This document shows positions 1 through 12,929 of a DNA stretch of 64,000 nucleotides, one piece after another. The notes beneath the pieces were generated by a model, which saw nothing but the letters and a program-made list of their open reading frames with translations, was not told the origin of the DNA and did not search any database. The first letter of the stretch is position 1; each line of letters starts with the position of its first letter. This stretch comes from Agelaius tricolor (taxonomy: Eukaryota; Chordata; Aves; Passeriformes; Icteridae): the NCBI GenBank assembly GCA_023055355.1, contig JALJCS010000004.1, forward strand, positions 17,018,001 to 17,082,000. Direction: 5' to 3'. Both the position numbers and the translations under genes were made by a program.

Positions 1-3000
1 GGGAGAAGAGCTGGTGCAATGACAGACAGAAACTGAAGAGCGTTTGAAGCTTTCTGTTCCTACACAGGTAAATTTCTTTCCATTGTTTTTCTACACTATC
101 TTGCACAAAAGGCAAAGCTTTGCATGGAATTTCGAGGTCTTCCTTTTCTTCAGCCAAAATCCACAATGCTCACTCGGGCAGAATTTCCTCTGAAGTCGGT
201 AGAGTTTTGCCTGAGTTACAACTGCAAGATATGCTCTAAGCTAATATCTTATGTAGAGAACATGGCATGCTGTAAACTGAGGCTAGCAAGGAAGTCAGAT
301 GCTGGTCATAGACACACTGGCCAGTTAATAATCATTTTTCTGTGTGCTGGGATGCTAGTAATGACCTTTTTTTCAAGCTGACTTTCATTAAAACTCAATG
401 TGCTGAATTTTGCCCTAGTTTATAGAACTGCCACTGCAGTGGCTTAAGGAGAGATTAATTTTTTATTTCTTTGAAATGAAAGCTACATTTTAACTTAACT
501 GATAGAAGAATATAAAAATGTGGGGTCTGAATAAAATAACACAAGGTGTTTCTTTCTCCAAGACGGATACAACTTTGCAGCATCCCACTGACAGGCAGGA
601 TTTTTTTCCCAGTAGATTGTCCCTCGTCCAACTGAATGAAAGAAAATAAATCATGAAAGACCATTCTCAAGTGCCTGAGAGCTGCTGAATCAGATTTGAT
701 AACACTTTATCCCTTTCTATCTTCCCCATGAAATGTGGGATGCTCTGTATGCTGCACCACTTGGACACAGAAGGGTGAACACAGAATGGAGCAACAAAAT
801 TGGATGCATTTTAATTTTAAAGAATTTTCTGAATGTCCTGTTCTTATGAGTACCTAGTGAGAGGACTCATATATGCCTGTTTATAAATGCACACACATAC
901 AGTTGTGTAGGCTGTGTACAGCTGTGTACACCCCACTCCTTTTGGGGCAGACAAGGCTGATGAAACTGACTGCTGTTGTATCTTTGCCAAGATTTACAGT
1001 TTACCATTATCTAGAATGTTTGCAGGTCTCAACATATTTAACTCTGGCTTTTACAGGGCTATCTTGGCTTGCCCCCCTCCCATTCCCTTTTTTACTTTTC
1101 TCACTAATGGACTTCAGTTATGCTCAGGAGCTGCTCTCTGGGGCCAGTCTGTCCTCAATAAACGCAGTAGTACCCAATTCATGCAGAATGGGTTTTGTGC
1201 CATTGTTCTGGAGCTATGAAATGTGATATTCCTCCAGGCTTCATGCTCTCTCTCACACCACACGCAGCAAATCTAAGGCTCTTGCATGAAGAACTGTACA
1301 AACATGGAACAAGTTCAACCACACAGCTACAAATCCATGGTCCCATGGATATGGAGAAATGAGTGTGATGTGCAGCTATTTATCCTTATTCCTGGTAAGA
1401 GAGGAGAATGAATTGGTATAAATGAGCTGTGAATGCACTTAGGCTGGAAGATTTCAAACCATTAGAGCAGCAAGGTTCTTAAATTACATTCTAGTTGAAG
1501 TAATACATAGAAAACCTTTTAAATACCTTTTAGTTGTAACTTGATGGAAGGGATTATGTGAAATGGTTGCCTGCAAAGGCAAAGCACTGAATCTGATAAT
1601 CCAGAAAGTCTCTTCCAGTACTGAATACCATTTTTACTTTTCTCTGGAAGTTGCCTGCACTAAGGAATCCCTTTGCAAGTGAGTGAAGATCTTCGGAAAT
1701 ACAGTTTTCCAGGTATCTCACATCAGTCAGATGAAAGCATATTTCTGCTCTGTGCTGCACTATTTTTTACACCAGCAGACTCACAAGCACTGATGAACCT
1801 CAGGCTGAGTAATATCACTTTCTCACAGTGCAGACCAGGGCTCTTAGGAAGTTGATTGGAGTTCAGAAGCTCCTTCTGGCCAAGTGGTCATGATTATATT
1901 ACACCAGCATTGCAGTCTCTGTAGTGCCAATAAAAATAGTGGGCTGTACATGAACTGATACTGCTGTCCTGAAGTCGTTATTAACACTGTTTCTAGTTTC
2001 CTTTGAGGATAACCTGATAACTTTGTTTTCTGGATTTCTTTTGTGCTAACTAACACAGCTGCCCATGTAGAGATCCCAGCATCATGTGTGAAAAATCAGA
2101 CTTGGACTTTCATTGTGACAGAGTACGTGCTATTGCTCCCAAAACTAGATTTTTAAATAAGTGTGCAATAAATAATATTCTGGTTCAAAGATGCTCCTAC
2201 AGAAAGACTGCATCCAATTTCATTCATATTCCCTTTTTCTCTCATTATTCAGGTTATAAACTTATATTTTTTCTTTTTTTTTTTAATGGTTTTATTTTCT
2301 ACATTGATTGCATTCAATTCACAGTGTTCCTCAGTAATTCTTCTGTAATACATAATAAGCTGCATTTGAATATGCCCTCTCCCAAACTTAGTGCGAGTAT
2401 CAGGACATTTGTACATGTAAGCTGAAACAGTATTCACTGTGGGACATTTTGTTTGGTATCTAGACTGATTCCAAATTTTTATTAATTTCCCCTTAATATT
2501 TTAGATTACCATGAATAATTGAGCAATAATCAATATTAAATAGAGGAAGAAAAAATGGCAATTTTGTAAAACATGGATATTAGTAATATAAATTTCCTTT
2601 CTAAATTACCAATATCCAAAATGACCAATATCCAAGAGAAAATATTTCTAGAAATTTTCTTTTCCTTTTGGGATTTTAACTTTAAATACAGATGTTTCCA
2701 AGTATCAAACAGTTACTTTTGACTGCATTTTTATTGTGACATTAAAATTAAAACATGCATTAAATTATCTTACCTTACTGCTGGAAGAGCAGTGGAAAAG
2801 ACCACCTGTGTCTATGCAGATGTACATACTAATTGAAGCAGAAAATATTCTCATTTACCTTGTTGAGAAAAGAAATATTGATTAATTTTCAATCACAAAG
2901 TATTGATAAAAGAATAATTCTTGAGATAGGTATCAAGGAAAGACAAGAAAATGTGGAAAAGTGTGTGTCAAGTCTGTGACAAATGCACTTTTGACTCACA

Positions 3001-5110
3001 CTGAGGTCAGGAGCACCTCCTCTTGGTGAAATAACTTTAAGTTGAATGTTGATTTTCTCTATCTGAGATTAAAATTAGTGTCTCTGGCTATGCATGTCTA
3101 CAATATGCTATGGCAGGAAAATCCAGTCAGCATCAGCCTGACTGCAGATAATGAAATTGGTTTTAGCTGAATCTGAAAAGGATTCTCAAAACTGAAGATA
3201 CGTCAGCCTTTCAGTTTCCTCATTCAAAATATGTATATATTAAAGAAACCATATGAAAAGGGCAAATCCATTCGTGGACTGGATTTTGTTGTTTCATTTC
3301 CAAAATGCCCAGTAGTTCTTATAATTAATCTGAAGCTAAGAAAAGAACACTTGCCCTTCTTTTATTTTTACTTGTTTATTTTTTATATTCTTCCCTGAAA
3401 ATTTAGCTGACAAATTTTATCTCTTCTGAAAGAGTTAATTATTTAAATAATCAAATATTAGCTACTATCAGTAACTAAAGTATTGTAGTTAACCCAAATA
3501 AATAACATTACCACTTTCCCAGTCTGTACATGTAAAGCTTATAGTGTGTTACTCAGTATGTTTTTATCTTCAAAATATAATTTTTATAAAATTTTTTGAT
3601 ACTACAAGGAAAAGAAACATGCATCTAGAAAAAAATTCTATTAAGGCTAAACCTACTTGTCTTATTTCAGAATTGAAAGTAGTGCAAGTTGGAGTGCTGA
3701 ACATTTATAAACAATCAGAAAGGTGGTATTACTATATTGTAGTCCACAGTTATAATTTAATTGTTAGTCTTCAAAATATTCAGATTTGCAGAAAAATTTC
3801 AGTAGAAGAACAGGCTGCTTAGTAGGGTCTGGAAACATATCAACGACTGTATTACATTGTTTAATTAATTATCAGGGATCATTTTGGGTCCTGAAACCCA
3901 CTGCATTAACCTGTTCCCAAGTTATTCGCCAACAAGCTAGTGGCAAAATGTTCTGTTTAAGCCATTGCTTTGAATGGAATACTATTTGGGTGTGAAATCA
4001 GAAATATTCCAGTGGTCAGGATAGCAATCTAGCTATCCTTCCAAGACAGACAAGGAAAATTAATGCCAGGAGTTATGTCATAAAAAGATACTTAACCTTT
4101 AATAATTTTGCTTCTATAGAAGATTTACATAAGTAGTCTCAAATTACATTAACATTATGGAATTGAGAACTACAATAAAAGGCAAAATGTCCACCAGTCT
4201 TCAGTGTTTCCTCTGATGAATGGAAAATAGTCTTCCATGAATTTACAATTCTTCTGTGTAAATATACATATTTATACAGAAATAGCTTTTGGTCAACGCT
4301 GGGATTTTTATTTCACAATACTGAGATCCATAAGTCAGAACCTATTTTTTTTTGAGTGTACAGCTGGAGAAGCAGAAGTTCACGAAACATGTAAAGCCGT
4401 TGCTCAATACCAAAAATGATTCTACTATTAGAAACCAGAGGGGCTGAAAAGTCATACTGAGTCTCTGATCCTGCATTTGCAGGTGTGATAAATTCTGGTT
4501 TCTAATCATACTGCTCTGTCCAATGGCATTATGTCTTACTTGTTGAAAGGCACACATATGATGTTTTAGTTATCTTTCCATCTTTCCTTCATTAAGTTAA
4601 ATCAATTGAAAACTGAGGAAAAACTACTGTATTTGGTTAATTAATTTGGGGAAAGAAACTTTAAAAAAAGCACTTTCAAAGGGAGCTAAATAGAATTCTG
4701 TTTTTTTGACATTTTTGTTTCTATGTGTGCATTAATGACTACCTAACTACACATATGGAAAGTCTTCTGAGAAATTTGTTTCTGAGTTTTGATGATAAGC
4801 ACTTAGAGATTAAGACACTGGTCAACCTAAATACTCAAGTAGATAAATCAAGAAAGTATCTGGCATGCCTAAAGCAAAGCCTGAATTTAGACAGGAACTC
4901 TCATGAAATTCTCCCTTTTAAATTTTAAGATTAACCAAGCCACTAAATAGGAAGTAACAACCGACAGGACACCTATGCACCCTGGATAATCTTAGAATAA
5001 TATTTCTGGTTCTGCACAAAAGTGAGGGTTTTTTTAATGTGGTAAATGTATTCACCTGTCCATCCTGGATAAATTTAGCATAATATTTCTGATGCTAATT
5101 GAAAGTAAGG

Positions 5111-5161
5111 TTTTTTGGGTTTTTTGTTGTTGTTTTTGTTTGTTTTTGTTTTTGTTTTTTT
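5111..5161. repeat. T-rich low-complexity tract with G interruptions
   Basis: About 50 bases made only of T and G, mostly runs of T separated by single Gs, of (GTTTT)n/(GTT)n type. It ends abruptly at a normal-composition sequence at 5162. Simple-sequence DNA with no visible coding content. Confidence 0.85.
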
Positions 5162-5637
5162 CACACAGTAACTGTGTTCAATGATGCTGAATCTTGTTTT
5201 ACAGTAATGGTTCATTAGTACATATCTGTTGCAAAAGAGTTAGTTCTGGGTAACAGAGCTCTTAGGCAACAGCAGAGCAAACAATTTCAGTGTGTCCCTA
5301 TGTGTAGAGCTCTTTGTTGGATCAGGTCCAGCACCTTCTTCATTTTCTGCACATGAACCCTCATCAGGGAAGGGAATCAACAGATCCTACTGCGTCATTC
5401 ATTCTTCTGCCACCAGTCCTGCTGTCTTCGACGAGCAATGCCACTTTAGTAAAGCCCAATTCCAAAAATCCATGCTATCTGTTGTTCCTACAGGAAACAT
5501 TGTCTATTTGTCTCTACCCTTTCTTTTTTCCAGTTCTTTCCTGCCTAGCAAAACTATTTCTGCCACAACATCTGCTAGCCATATGTTAGCCAAAGAACAA
5601 GTAAAGATTTTCATACAGTCACAACTGTGCATGGGGG

Positions 5638-5721
5638 ATTTCTTTCTTTTACCAAGGGTTTCATAATTTCTTTCTTTTACCAAGGGTTTAATAATTTCTT
5701 TCTTTTACCAAGGGTTTCAAG
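5638..5721. repeat. 28-bp tandem repeat, three copies
   Basis: Three adjacent near-identical 28-bp units begin at 5638, 5666 and 5694. Each contains the core TTTCTTTTACCAAGGGTTT. Copies 1 and 2 differ by a single base near the unit end (TTTCATA versus TTTAATA). The high identity points to a recent duplication. It lies in presumed intron. Confidence 0.93.
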
Positions 5722-8700
5722 TTTTGAAAAGGCATTTTTGTGGGAATGAGATTTTCAACATAAGTGTGATGACTACAGGACAGCACAGAGGCTGGCTTCT
5801 ACCTCCTTTACATACAGCTGCTCTTAAGACAATAGTCTCATGTAAATACAGAAAAAAAATGCAAAAATATTTGTCTGAAAGCCTCCTATCCTTTCTATTT
5901 CTCTTCTGTGTAAGGCCAGGATATTGAAGGGAACCCGCAAAACCTCTTAGGGAACTCTCAGAAAGACTTTGTGATGTTAATTTCAGTTTAAGAACTCTAA
6001 ATTATTAATTTTCCATGCAAATTGAAATGTTTTCAACATTGTAGAGAACCTAACTCTAAAATGAAATCTGTTTTGGTTTAAACAAATTGAATTTTTAGTT
6101 TGAATTTTTGTTTTCTATGAATACATTGAATAATAAAAATGTCTGATTTTATTCCTTACTTTCAGATAATCAAGCAAATTTCACAATAAGGACAATGTGT
6201 CAGATAAAATCAGCAGGTTTCTGACAGTACTTTTTTTGTGAAGAAGATGCCATTTTTCTAAGGAAATCTCTCTGGTCATCTTTCTATAGCTGAAAAGAAT
6301 TGCTATAAATGCTTTTCTCTCCAACTGTTGTTGAGAACAACATAAATAAAAAGTGCTACTGCATTTATGCAGTGAAAAAAAAAATCATGATTTAGACTAG
6401 CTGATCATCAAAGAGCAGACTTTCAAAGAACATTTTGTTTCACATGAGAATAAAAAAGTTCTTTCCCTATGGATTAGAACCTCATGTTGTAGGAAAAAGT
6501 TTTTTTAACAGTTATCATTTGGTCTCCAAATGTGTCCAACTTACCCTTGACTTGAGAAGACCAAATAATACACGTGAAGGAATAGAATGAAAAACCAAGT
6601 CTGATATTAACAGATGAAGGCACTGGAAGTAGGAAAGTCCCCATTCTTAAAGTGCATATTCATTAGCAGATATGGTGAAAATACTCCCTGAGAAATGTCT
6701 CTTTATATGCACAGCAAGAAAAAGATCCTTGCAAGCTCTTTTCCTCTTTCATATAAATAATGTGACATTTTTCACCTTTGATATTGGGAAATGGACATTG
6801 ATCTTACAGTCCTGCTGCAATCCATCTTATCTATAGCTAGATCCTTCACCTTGCACCTCATATCTTTGTGTCATGGTGTCATCCCTGGTTAGCCTCATGG
6901 ACTGTTAATTTAAACTGAGGCAAGATTTTGAACTAAATGTATTGCCTGTACTTTATTGGTTTTTCACAATAACAATGACAATATAAACAGAGACATAGCC
7001 TTAGAGCTTAAAGAAAAAGAAAAAAAATACATGACTGACATGAAATGGTTTTACTTGAGGAAAAAAAAAAATCAGGAAATTAATACACAGCATCTGACAA
7101 CTGCTGAATTTCATATCAGACTGGCATCTCAGTAGGACATCGTAAGACCTAAAGAAACTAGATCAGTTAAGATGTAATCAAAGCCTCTGACTCCAGAAAG
7201 CGAAGGCAACATCACACTGTTTTTTAAAATGAATGCAACACTAAAAGATATAATCTAGTTAAAAAAAAATCAACTAAACTTACAATTTGTGACATTTTGT
7301 GGTAGTCTAACAATGCAAACATGGTGAAAATCTTTTGCAACAAAACCCAAGACTGGAAACATTGGAGATAGGTTGATTTATTTTCTGTGCTTATTTTCAA
7401 GCATAAACTGAAAGAGTTCACCAGCTGCGAGTTCTAATCTCATATTGCTCTAAAAGTACTCAAGTAGATTAGTTTTCAGAAGTTATTTTTCAGGCTTTCT
7501 ATAGCTTTTGGCTGTTATTGCATATGCTGTATAGCCTAAATATCCACATGGCAGGCAAGTCATAAGTATATTTGACAAAAAAGTTAGACTATAAAAAATC
7601 CAATTAAAGATTACAGAGAGCTGTGGAGGTGCAGTGGCTAAGTAAAGGATCAGTATAAATGATTTCTTAAAAGCTAATATACTCACATGTAATTAATTAA
7701 ACAGCCAATGAACGTTAGGAGTTTAAACTATGAAGAGCATAATCTGTAACATGAGTTACTTTATTTAGACATTTAAAATACATATTTTTAATAATAAAAT
7801 GCACTATATAATTAAATAAGTCAGTTTATGTCATAATTACTCAGACCTTGGACTGTTTCCTTCTGTCAGAAAAACATTTCAATTCTTTCACCTGGCATAT
7901 CAGAAATATCTAGGGAAAGCATGCAGACTAACATAAAGGTCTGTGGCTAAGTTGGAACTGGAGGCAGTGGTTAAATATGTTGCCCCAGTGAATAGGCCAT
8001 CAAGCTCACCTGCAGCAGCTGAACTAGAGCAGTTCCAGCTTTGTGCTGGCGAAGTATCTGCAGGAAACATAGCTAAGTCAGCAGAGGTACAGACTCACTG
8101 TTTTGTGAGACTCATTGCTGACCTTTGTAGTCAGACAATTCAAAATGAATGGTATGAATGTATGTTATGAAAATGGCTTTGGCTTTTCAAATAAGTGTAG
8201 TGTTGATAAACTGACACTTTAGAGATAGGTTTTCACTGTTGTAGTTTGTGAAAGCAGAAAAGGCAGCAAATGAGGCTTCATTACAGAATAAATCCATTCT
8301 AACATGTAAAAAGCAAATATTTTTTTCTGTGCAGATTATGAAAGACTGGTTTTCTGAATCACAAATGATCTTGTACAGAAAAATCAGACTTTAAAATTAA
8401 TTTTTCCATACCTTCACTGGCCATAATACCACAAGCTGATTAAATAATGCCATACTTTATTTTGTCCTCCTGTGTGTTTCAGTTAACACATTTGAAGACA
8501 AAGAAACATCAGTAAGGTAAGAGGGTGGTATGAAAAGCATTAACAAATGAACACTTGTGCGCAAGTCCAACCATTCATATTGAATGCTTGTCCCTGCAGG
8601 AGATTCCGTGAGCAGAGCCACATAGAGAACACAAAAAAAATTATAAACAACATTTGGGGAATTCTTTCTGTGTGTGATCATAAAGACTTGTGTGAGCTTT

Positions 8701-8880
8701 TTTTTTGAGAGGGGGGGTTGTATTTTTTTTTTAGTTCCTGAGCACGAAAAATATATAAAAATCTGTAGTTTTTATTTTGGCAAAACTGAGGATCTTCAGG
8801 ACTCACAGACCAAACACTTACTGAGGTTACTGCTCCTTTGCAGTCACCCTGGCTGGGGAGGAGTGGCTCTGTAGAGAAGG

Positions 8881-9240
8881 TCCTGGTGCTTCGGTCATGG
8901 TCATGGTCCTGGTGATGGTCACAGTGATGCTCGGCAGTGGCCCGGCGGCAGCAAATCCCCCTGCGCCTGTCTGTATGCACAGGAGCAGGGCCAGCCGGCC
9001 GAGGCAGGTGACAATCCCCCCTGCCCAGCGCTCACGGGACAGCAGCAATGCCGCCTGTCCGGTTCGGGCACCCCCAGCCGGGAAAGAGCCGAGAAACTGC
9101 AGCAAGGGCAGGTGGGGCACCGAGGGGTCCGGGGCTGGGCGCTGTCCTGCCCTGCAGGCTCAGGGACCAGGGCCAGCTCAGCCCGGGGAAGGCAAAGTTC
9201 AAGGGACAGCAAAGCACAGCCCTCGACACCTACAGAAAAG
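8881..9240. promoter_or_regulatory. Isolated GC-rich, CpG-dense block upstream of the DIRAS2 coding exon
   Basis: Rows 8881-9240 hold 19 CpG dinucleotides and are roughly 60-65% G+C, against an AT-rich, CpG-poor surround. That density is borderline for a CpG island (observed/expected near 0.5 by rough count). Both strands carry frames of 97-152 codons, as expected for any GC-rich sequence, and none has a recognisable domain. Donor-like sites flank it: CAG|GTATGG at 9298-9306 on the plus strand, and CA|GTAAGT on the minus strand just outside the left edge (around 8817-8824). It could be an alternative promoter or first exon for DIRAS2, a divergent noncoding transcript, or an unrecognised repeat. 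I cannot choose between these from sequence alone. Confidence 0.4.
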
Positions 9241-9299
9241 CCATCAAAAAGGTGGAGTTGCACTCTTCACAACAGTAGATGCTGGGAGGAGAGACAACA

Positions 9300-12256
9300 G
9301 GTATGGCTTGAGAGAGTACCTTAGATTAGGAATAAGAGGGAAAAAATCATCCTGATGGTAATTTTGCATCAGAGTTTGTTTCCCAGAGAGACTGTGGGAA
9401 AGATTGGGGATTTTCACATCTGTACAGGATAGACAACCTTTTCCAGTGTCATGGCTGACCCAGCTGTGATAAGCAGTCTGGACCAGAAACTACTCAGGTC
9501 TCTGCCAGCTGGAATTATCCTTTGATACTATGGCAATCTCTGAAGAATATCTACAAAATCTCCCTACACATTAGATCTGCTATTCTTACCACTGTGAAGT
9601 TTTCCTATTGTCTAATGTGAATTTGTTCTACAATGCAAGCACATAGCCTCTTTTTTTTTTCACTACACTCTTCGTCTTTGCAACAACTTGCTATGTTTTG
9701 AAGATTGTTACCATGCTATTTCAGGATGTCTTAGAACTTTACTGTATGCTTAATACTTCAGACCATTAAGTGCCCCACTTAAATTTGTTCTATTTATTGG
9801 GCTACTGGATGTGTCAGTTTTCTTGGAGATTTCTGAGTATTTTTAGAGTATACAGCAGGAGTACAGTCAGCTAGCTTTTAAAATTGTATTTTTCTAGTCC
9901 ACATTTCACTGATTTTCTTAGTAAAAGTTTTCACAGTGCATTTTTTCTCCTAGCGCTGTAGCTCCTAGGCTACGTGTAATATGACTGTGCAATGCTTAAG
10001 CTGCTTCTGAAGTGGAATTTGCAGATATTGCTCTCTTGCCTTTTTACTTACAAGAAATTATTAAACTATAATTCTTATGGTAACTCATTCTGTGCAGACA
10101 TCCACAACTGTAAGCTCTAAGACTGTTCCAAATTTGCATGTCTGCCATTCTTACATACAGATTTATTCTCAGTGGAACAGCATTATGCTAGCTTCTTCTC
10201 CTCATTTTTTTTTCCAGCTATGTTTTTTCCTTTCATTTTAACATAATGAGCTGCTCACTCATTTTATTTGTTCCTCAGAGGGTTTTGCATCTTCCATAAA
10301 CACATACATGAGCATTTTTTCTGAGGCTACCTTTTCTTTCCATTCCTTCAATACTGCTGTCAGAAAAACAATTTTGCTTCAGTGCCTCAGGATGAACACT
10401 CTTATTTATCAATCTTTCCTATATTTATACAAGCCTCTCAGAGTGACAGTGAATGTAGCACAGGAGAGATTGAAGGGGTGAAGCTGCCTTCTGCCTGAAG
10501 CCAGGCTGGGTAGACAGAGCTGTGGCAGCTCTGCACTTTGCCTCAGGATCAGCATCCCCAGTAGCACTGGTTATTCTGCCTATGGTATGGCAGATGAGGA
10601 AGTACAACTCCTTCATCCAACAAATTATGTAAGGACAGATGTTTTCAGCTTACTCAGACATTAAAATTAGGACACTATAGGATGCCCTGTAAAAGAAAGA
10701 TAACTACATCAGGATACGCTTGAACAACAAACTGAAGATATTAGTGCAGCATGCATTGCCGTAGCTTAAGCCTAACTGGCATAATGAGTAACTGCATCAA
10801 AATGCAGAAACAGAAAATTTGGCATGAGCTTGCAACAAGAATAAGGGCATGGAAAGTCCACTAAGATCCACACCTCTAAACCATCAGTATTGTCTTGCTG
10901 CTAGACAGGTAAAAGGTAACTTAAAATCACCCCCTGCAATGCAGTGACTCCTTCTGCTGCATTGAAGAAATAGCTTGAAGGCTTGCTTTCAAAAGGGAAG
11001 AAATTCTTTGGGTTGCTCTAGATTTATTGCTGCCCAAGCAAAATTACAACAGGCAAATTTAATCACTTGGTGCCATTAAGACACTTGGGCAAAATTCCCT
11101 ATAAAGCCTGCCCATTTTCTTCAGAACAAATACAGATGCAGCAAATTTTGCATTTTTTTCCATAAGTACCCCTTATATATAACAGTTTGGTCTGAAGAGT
11201 CACAATACCCTATGCTTTCTTTAATTTTTAGGGTTCATTTTTAAAGTGTTTATTTGCTTAAATCTTACTAAATATACAAAGACTATGTGTACTGATATGC
11301 TATGTACACATTGAGCTGCTACTGATGGGAGGACAAATTAATCTTCAATTTATTTAAATGAATTCTAAAACATCTACAGCTTGTAAACATGTGAATATTT
11401 TACCATTTCTCTTATTTAAAAATTACTTCCATATTTGTGGTCCGAATATACTCAGATGGATTTTGTCAAGGGCAACTGACTGCAGGAATCACAGAATTTT
11501 GTGACCTTTGACATATGCCCTTGCCAACCTTAGCAATACAAGCCACTAAAAATGTTACGAATATGTCTGCAGAGCCTCTCTGATAAGTATAGCTAGTCTA
11601 GTGTCAAATATCATCTACTGCAAGATAAATATTGGAATAAAGAGAGAGACTGAATGTGAGCAATCTGAGTTTATCAAAATGTGCTCTTTGACCTGAAATG
11701 CCAGTGGCAAAACACACTGAAGTGGGACACGTGCTCCCATGGAGTTAAAAACAAAGGTCAATAAGTGCTGTTGCTGAATAATCCACAAATACATCTTAGT
11801 TGTCATTTAGAACTGTAGTCTAGTCATAGTGGGAATAAATTCCTTAGCTATTGAAAAGCTGGAATATTCAGAGTAATTGACTGTCATACAGTGATCAGTT
11901 TTGACTATTATTTTAGATCTATTTAAGATATAGAAGGATAATTCCCTTTCTACAATTTGTTCAAGTCAAGGCCATGTAGAAATTCCCAGATGCAACTTTT
12001 TAGTCATGTTAATATTAGTACAGTAGGAAGAATACTGAAGCACATAATGTTAATTAAAAATCAACCATGAAGCAACAAAGATGGTATTTTGCCACCAGTC
12101 CAGACTGGATTGCAAACCCTAATTTACAACTGAATTAAATAATTCTGTAACCCCTTGCAAGACTTATTAAATTAGTACAACTGCCATCACTTACATTACA
12201 TTTATTTCTCTTACTGGGAAAGACATCACAGCATGCACTCCACACTTGTAGTAATG
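9300..12256. other. AT-rich noncoding DNA, presumed DIRAS2 intron
   Basis: No coding frame or recognisable repeat was found between the CpG-rich block and the polypyrimidine tract of the DIRAS2 acceptor. Short T-runs (for example 9651-9660) are the only simple sequence. Confidence 0.5.
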
Positions 12257-12290
12257 TCTCTCTCCTTGTTTTTGTTGTTTTCTCTCCTAG
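12257..12290 (+). other. DIRAS2: Splice acceptor of the DIRAS2 coding exon
   Basis: A pyrimidine-dominated tract of about 30 bases ends in TCTCCTAG, with the AG at 12289-12290. The exon is inferred to start at 12291. Reading the ATG frame back from 12330, a TGA occurs at 12306-12308, so this stretch is untranslated leader. The acceptor also argues that this is the native gene and not a processed retrocopy, which would have lost its intron junction. Confidence 0.8.
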
Positions 12291-12329
12291 GTTTTCCCCC
12301 CTAGCTGAGCAAGTGGCACAGAGAGAAAC

Positions 12330-12929
12330 ATGCCTGAGCAAAGCAACGATTATAGGGTAGTTGTGTTTGGAGCTGGAGGAGTGGGAAAAAGTTCTTTGGT
12401 CTTGAGATTTGTGAAGGGCACTTTCAGAGAGAGCTACATCCCTACCATTGAAGACACCTATCGGCAGGTGATCAGCTGTGATAAGAGCATATGCACTTTG
12501 CAGATAACTGACACTACCGGGAGCCATCAATTTCCAGCCATGCAGCGTCTCTCTATTTCTAAGGGACATGCTTTTATTTTGGTTTACTCTATCACCAGCC
12601 GACAGTCCTTGGAGGAGCTCAAGCCAATCTACGAGCAAATATGTCAGATTAAAGGAGACATAGAAAGCATTCCAATAATGCTGGTGGGGAACAAAAATGA
12701 TGAGAACCAAAATCGAGAGGTAGAAAGCAGTGAAGGAGAAGCCATGGCTAAGAAGTGGAAATGTGCCTTCATGGAGACCTCTGCCAAGACGAACCACAAT
12801 GTGAAAGAGTTATTCCAAGAATTGCTAAACCTGGAGAAACGCAGGACTGTGAGTTTGCAAATTGATGGCAAAAAAAGCAAGCAGCAGAAAAGGAAGGAGA
12901 AGCTGAAAGGAAAATGTGTGGTGATGTGA
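12330..12929 (+). CDS. DIRAS2: DIRAS2, GTP-binding protein Di-Ras2 (Ras-family small GTPase)
   Basis: Complete 199-codon frame with no break. Visible motifs in order: P-loop GAGGVGKS at residues 14-21; switch I/effector loop YIPTIEDTY at 36-44; switch [10 protein letters not shown] at 61-68; base-binding NKND at 121-124; ETSAK at 149-153; a lysine-rich tail at 181-195; and a C-terminal CAAX box CVVM at 196-199, where the terminal Met favours farnesylation. The DTTGS sequence in place of the Ras DTAGQ is the hallmark of the Di-Ras group: the catalytic Gln is Ser, and family members are known for very low intrinsic GTPase activity and high GTP occupancy. Di-Ras proteins sit at the plasma membrane, are mainly neuronal, and restrain Ras-type signalling. 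The start is supported by A at -3 and an in-frame TGA upstream at 12306. Length and CAAX class match the vertebrate family, and I judge DIRAS2 over DIRAS1 from near-identity with the remembered human protein, including the C-terminal basic tail. Confidence 0.97.
   Translation: MPEQSNDYRVVVFGAGGVGKSSLVLRFVKGTFRESYIPTIEDTYRQVISCDKSICTLQITDTTGSHQFPAMQRLSISKGHAFILVYSITSRQSLEELKPIYEQICQIKGDIESIPIMLVGNKNDENQNREVESSEGEAMAKKWKCAFMETSAKTNHNVKELFQELLNLEKRRTVSLQIDGKKSKQQKRKEKLKGKCVVM

Larger units (their letters stand above)
1..8870. other. AT-rich noncoding DNA, presumed DIRAS2 intron 1 or upstream region
   Basis: No reading frame here looks like protein: the open frames are short, of biased composition, and show no domain I recognise. 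The stretch lies upstream of a strong splice acceptor at 12290 on the same strand. In other vertebrates DIRAS2 has a noncoding first exon far upstream of a single coding exon, so this is most likely intronic. Apart from the simple and tandem repeats listed separately, I see nothing identifiable. Confidence 0.6.

Noticed and set aside
8897..9355. 152-codon plus-strand frame and several overlapping frames
   Set aside because: GC-rich DNA has few stop codons, and frames are open on both strands in several phases with no domain. Kept only as a CpG-rich block.
12135..12797. 220-codon open frame on the minus strand
   Set aside because: It is the antisense shadow of the DIRAS2 coding exon, with no recognisable domain and crossing the splice acceptor.
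12330..12929. Possibility that the single-exon DIRAS2 frame is a processed retrocopy
   Set aside because: The CDS of the native gene is itself in one exon, a strong splice acceptor sits 39 bases before the ATG, and no poly(A) tail or target duplication is seen.
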